From the NCBI RefSeq assembly GCF_013403875.1, contig NZ_JACBNX010000025.1, positions 1 to 64,000 on the forward strand: DNA of 64,000 nt, read 5' to 3'. This document shows positions 62,539 through 64,000 of this stretch, piece by piece. The notes under the pieces were generated by a model. That model was not told the origin of the DNA. It saw only the letters and a list, made by a program, of their open reading frames with translations, and searched no databases. Within the stretch, counting starts at the first letter, position 1. The number at the start of each line of letters is the position of its first letter. Both the position numbers and the translations under genes were made by a program. The DNA is from Burkholderia guangdongensis. Lineage in GTDB: Bacteria; Pseudomonadota; Gammaproteobacteria; Burkholderiales; Burkholderiaceae.

Positions 62539-63150
62539 ATGATGAAATTGATCGGTTCGCTTACCAGCCCGTACGTTCGCAAGACGCGGATCGTGCTCGC
62601 TGAAAAGAAGATCGACTACAAGCTGGAGCTCGAGGACGTCTGGTCGGCGGATACCCACATTCATGCGGCGAATCCGCTCGGCAAGGTGCCGTGTCTCGTG
62701 ATGGAGGATGGCGCCGCGGTGTTCGATTCGCGCGTGATCTGCGAGTACGTCGATACATTGTCTCCGGTCGGCAAGCTGATTCCGCCGTCCGGCCGCGAGC
62801 GCGTCGAGGTGCGTTGCTGGGAGGCGCTCGGCGACGGCGTGCTCGACGCGTCGGTCACGATCCGCGTCGAGCATACGCAGCGCACGCCGGAACAGCGCAG
62901 CGCGACCTGGATCGAGCGTCAGCAGCGCAAGATCGACGACGGCCTCGTCGCGATGTCGCAAGGGCTCGGCGGCAAGACCTGGTGCGTCGGTAATCATTAC
63001 ACGCTCGCCGACATCGCGCTCGGCTGCGCGCTCGGCTATCTCGACTTCCGGATGCCCGAGCTGAACTGGCGCGACCGCCATCCGAACCTCGACAAGCATT
63101 TCGCGAAGCTGTCGCAGCGGCAGTCGTTCGCGGATACCGCGCCGCAGTAA
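62539..63150 (+). CDS. Glutathione S-transferase family protein
   Basis: The protein has 203 residues: an N-terminal thioredoxin-like domain (MKLIGSLTSPYVRKTRIVLAEKKIDY, given in part, with NPLGKVPCLVMEDG) and a helical C-terminal domain. Ser in TSPYVRK may be the glutathione-activating residue. An AAGAAGG site precedes the two adjacent ATGs, 62539 and 62542; either may be used. It is divergent from pepP, whose start is about 185 bases away. Confidence 0.88.
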   Translation: MMKLIGSLTSPYVRKTRIVLAEKKIDYKLELEDVWSADTHIHAANPLGKVPCLVMEDGAAVFDSRVICEYVDTLSPVGKLIPPSGRERVEVRCWEALGDGVLDASVTIRVEHTQRTPEQRSATWIERQQRKIDDGLVAMSQGLGGKTWCVGNHYTLADIALGCALGYLDFRMPELNWRDRHPNLDKHFAKLSQRQSFADTAPQ

Positions 63151-63221
63151 GTGCCGCGATCAGTGGCGCCACCCAGTGCCGCCTTGAGTTCAGCAATAAG
63201 CGGCGGACCCATCCGCCAATG

Positions 63222-63251
63222 AAAAACGCGCCTGCCGAGGGCGCGTTTTTT
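63222..63251. terminator. Bidirectional terminator
   Basis: AAAAACGCGCC (63222-63232) pairs with GGCGCGTTTTT (63240-63250) and runs into T at 63251. It separates the GST gene from the converging glutamate-synthase-family gene. Confidence 0.82.
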
Positions 63252-63282
63252 GGAGCCGTTGAGCGACCGCCGCCGCGGCGGA

Positions 63283-64000
63283 TCAGTCGAACGATTCGTA
63301 CACCGCGTCGCCGAGCGTGAACGCATCGCTGCGCGCGAGCGGCCACCATTTGTCGTACAGCGAGTAGCCGCAGGTGCTGCCGTCGAGCAGCGCGCCCGGC
63401 TTCAGGTATTTCAGCAGCTGCGACATCAGCCGGACCTCGTGCGGCGAGATCCGCTGCACGATGTGATGCGCGCGCAGTTCCGCCGGATGCGTGAGCCCCG
63501 TCGCCTGCACGAGCTCCTGCAGCGCGTGCAGCGTGTTGCGATGGAAATTGGCGACGCGCTCGGACTTGTCCGGCACGACGAGCGCGCGCTGGCGCACCGG
63601 GTCCTGCGTCGCGACGCCGGTCGGGCAGCGGCCGGTGTGGCAGGTCTGCGCCTGGATGCAGCCGACCGCGAACATGAAGCCGCGCGCCGAGTTCACCCAG
63701 TCCGCGCCGATCGCGAGCGTGCGCGCGATGTCGAACGCGGTGATGATCTTGCCGCTCGCGCCGAGCTTCACGCGCTCGCGCAGCCCGATCCCGACGAGCG
63801 TGTTGTGCACGAGCAGCAGCCCCTCCTGCAGCGGCACGCCGACGTGGTCGGTGAATTCGAGCGGCGCGGCGCCGGTGCCGCCTTCCGCGCCGTCGACGAC
63901 GATGAAGTCCGGCACGATGCCCGTCTCCAGCATCGCCTTCGCGATCCCGAAGAATTCCCACGGATGGCCGACGCACAGCTTGAAGCCGGTCGGCTTGCCG
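63283..64000 (-). CDS. FMN-binding glutamate synthase-family protein, C-terminal part
   Basis: The gene is cut by the window edge; about 239 C-terminal residues are present. Features include FIVVDGAEGGTGAAPLEF (phosphate-binding part of the FMN barrel), ITAFDIARTLAIGADWVNSARGFMFAVGC and CIQAQTCHTGRCPTGVATQDP, a cysteine-rich stretch like the 3Fe-4S region of glutamate synthases. It is the stand-alone, GltB-domain 2-like family, not the full 1500-residue glutamate synthase. Its catalytic partner is not visible. Confidence 0.85.
   Translation of the reverse strand, partial: GKPTGFKLCVGHPWEFFGIAKAMLETGIVPDFIVVDGAEGGTGAAPLEFTDHVGVPLQEGLLLVHNTLVGIGLRERVKLGASGKIITAFDIARTLAIGADWVNSARGFMFAVGCIQAQTCHTGRCPTGVATQDPVRQRALVVPDKSERVANFHRNTLHALQELVQATGLTHPAELRAHHIVQRISPHEVRLMSQLLKYLKPGALLDGSTCGYSLYDKWWPLARSDAFTLGDAVYESFD

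Overview
The window is high-GC beta-proteobacterial chromosome, almost certainly Burkholderia and most like the B. pseudomallei/thailandensis group. The evidence is housekeeping gene content and order (pncC-pgpA-thiL, tkt-gap, dusB-fis-purH-ruvCAB, rplM-rpsI-erpA, rnpB), strong G/C at third codon positions, and many short GC-rich tandem repeats. This is inference from gene content; no database search was possible.

Layout. The left edge carries the 3' end of an IS256-type transposase. Then come pyrF, a 13-bp tandem repeat, pncC-pgpA-thiL (minus), maeB, an 11-bp tandem repeat, a probable minus-strand small RNA, and a barnase/barstar pair (6.4-7.4 kb). Next are rsmE, a VOC protein and a spermidine synthase (minus), tkt-gap, an MFS exporter divergent from a LysR regulator, and a purine-nitrogen block (GntR regulator, DctA-type carrier, allantoicase, ureidoglycolate lyase) with two matching palindromic operators. 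From 19.5 to 28.9 kb lie fur/bamE, dapB, exbBD, leuS-lptE-holA and proA.

Between proA and hemJ (28.9-31.0 kb) sits a compact, AT-richer two-gene insert: an OLD/AAA15-like ATPase and a small TOPRIM/DUF4276-like protein. This is the best candidate for an undescribed, probably anti-phage, system. After it come the Entner-Doudoroff block (hexR with two HexR-type boxes, edd, eda), a small Tlde1-like/membrane-protein pair that looks 5'-truncated, gluconate uptake (gntP-gntK), purB, a LysR gene, gdhA, an isolated gltL-type ATPase, a class II amidotransferase, pyrC, a DUF3025 gene and rnpB.

The right part holds an OsmC protein, a probable small RNA with an anti-Shine-Dalgarno loop, rplM-rpsI, erpA, anmK, tyrS-dtd-phosphatase, a DUF2236 protein, ruvCAB, purH, dusB-fis, ubiH-pepP, a GST, and a truncated FMN-dependent glutamate synthase-family gene at the right edge.

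Most of the window is core metabolism: pyrimidine and purine synthesis, central carbon through Entner-Doudoroff, translation, and envelope assembly (bamE, lptE). The accessory signal is concentrated in the IS remnant, the barnase/barstar locus, the ATPase-TOPRIM insert, the Tlde1-like remnant and the two unassigned small RNAs.
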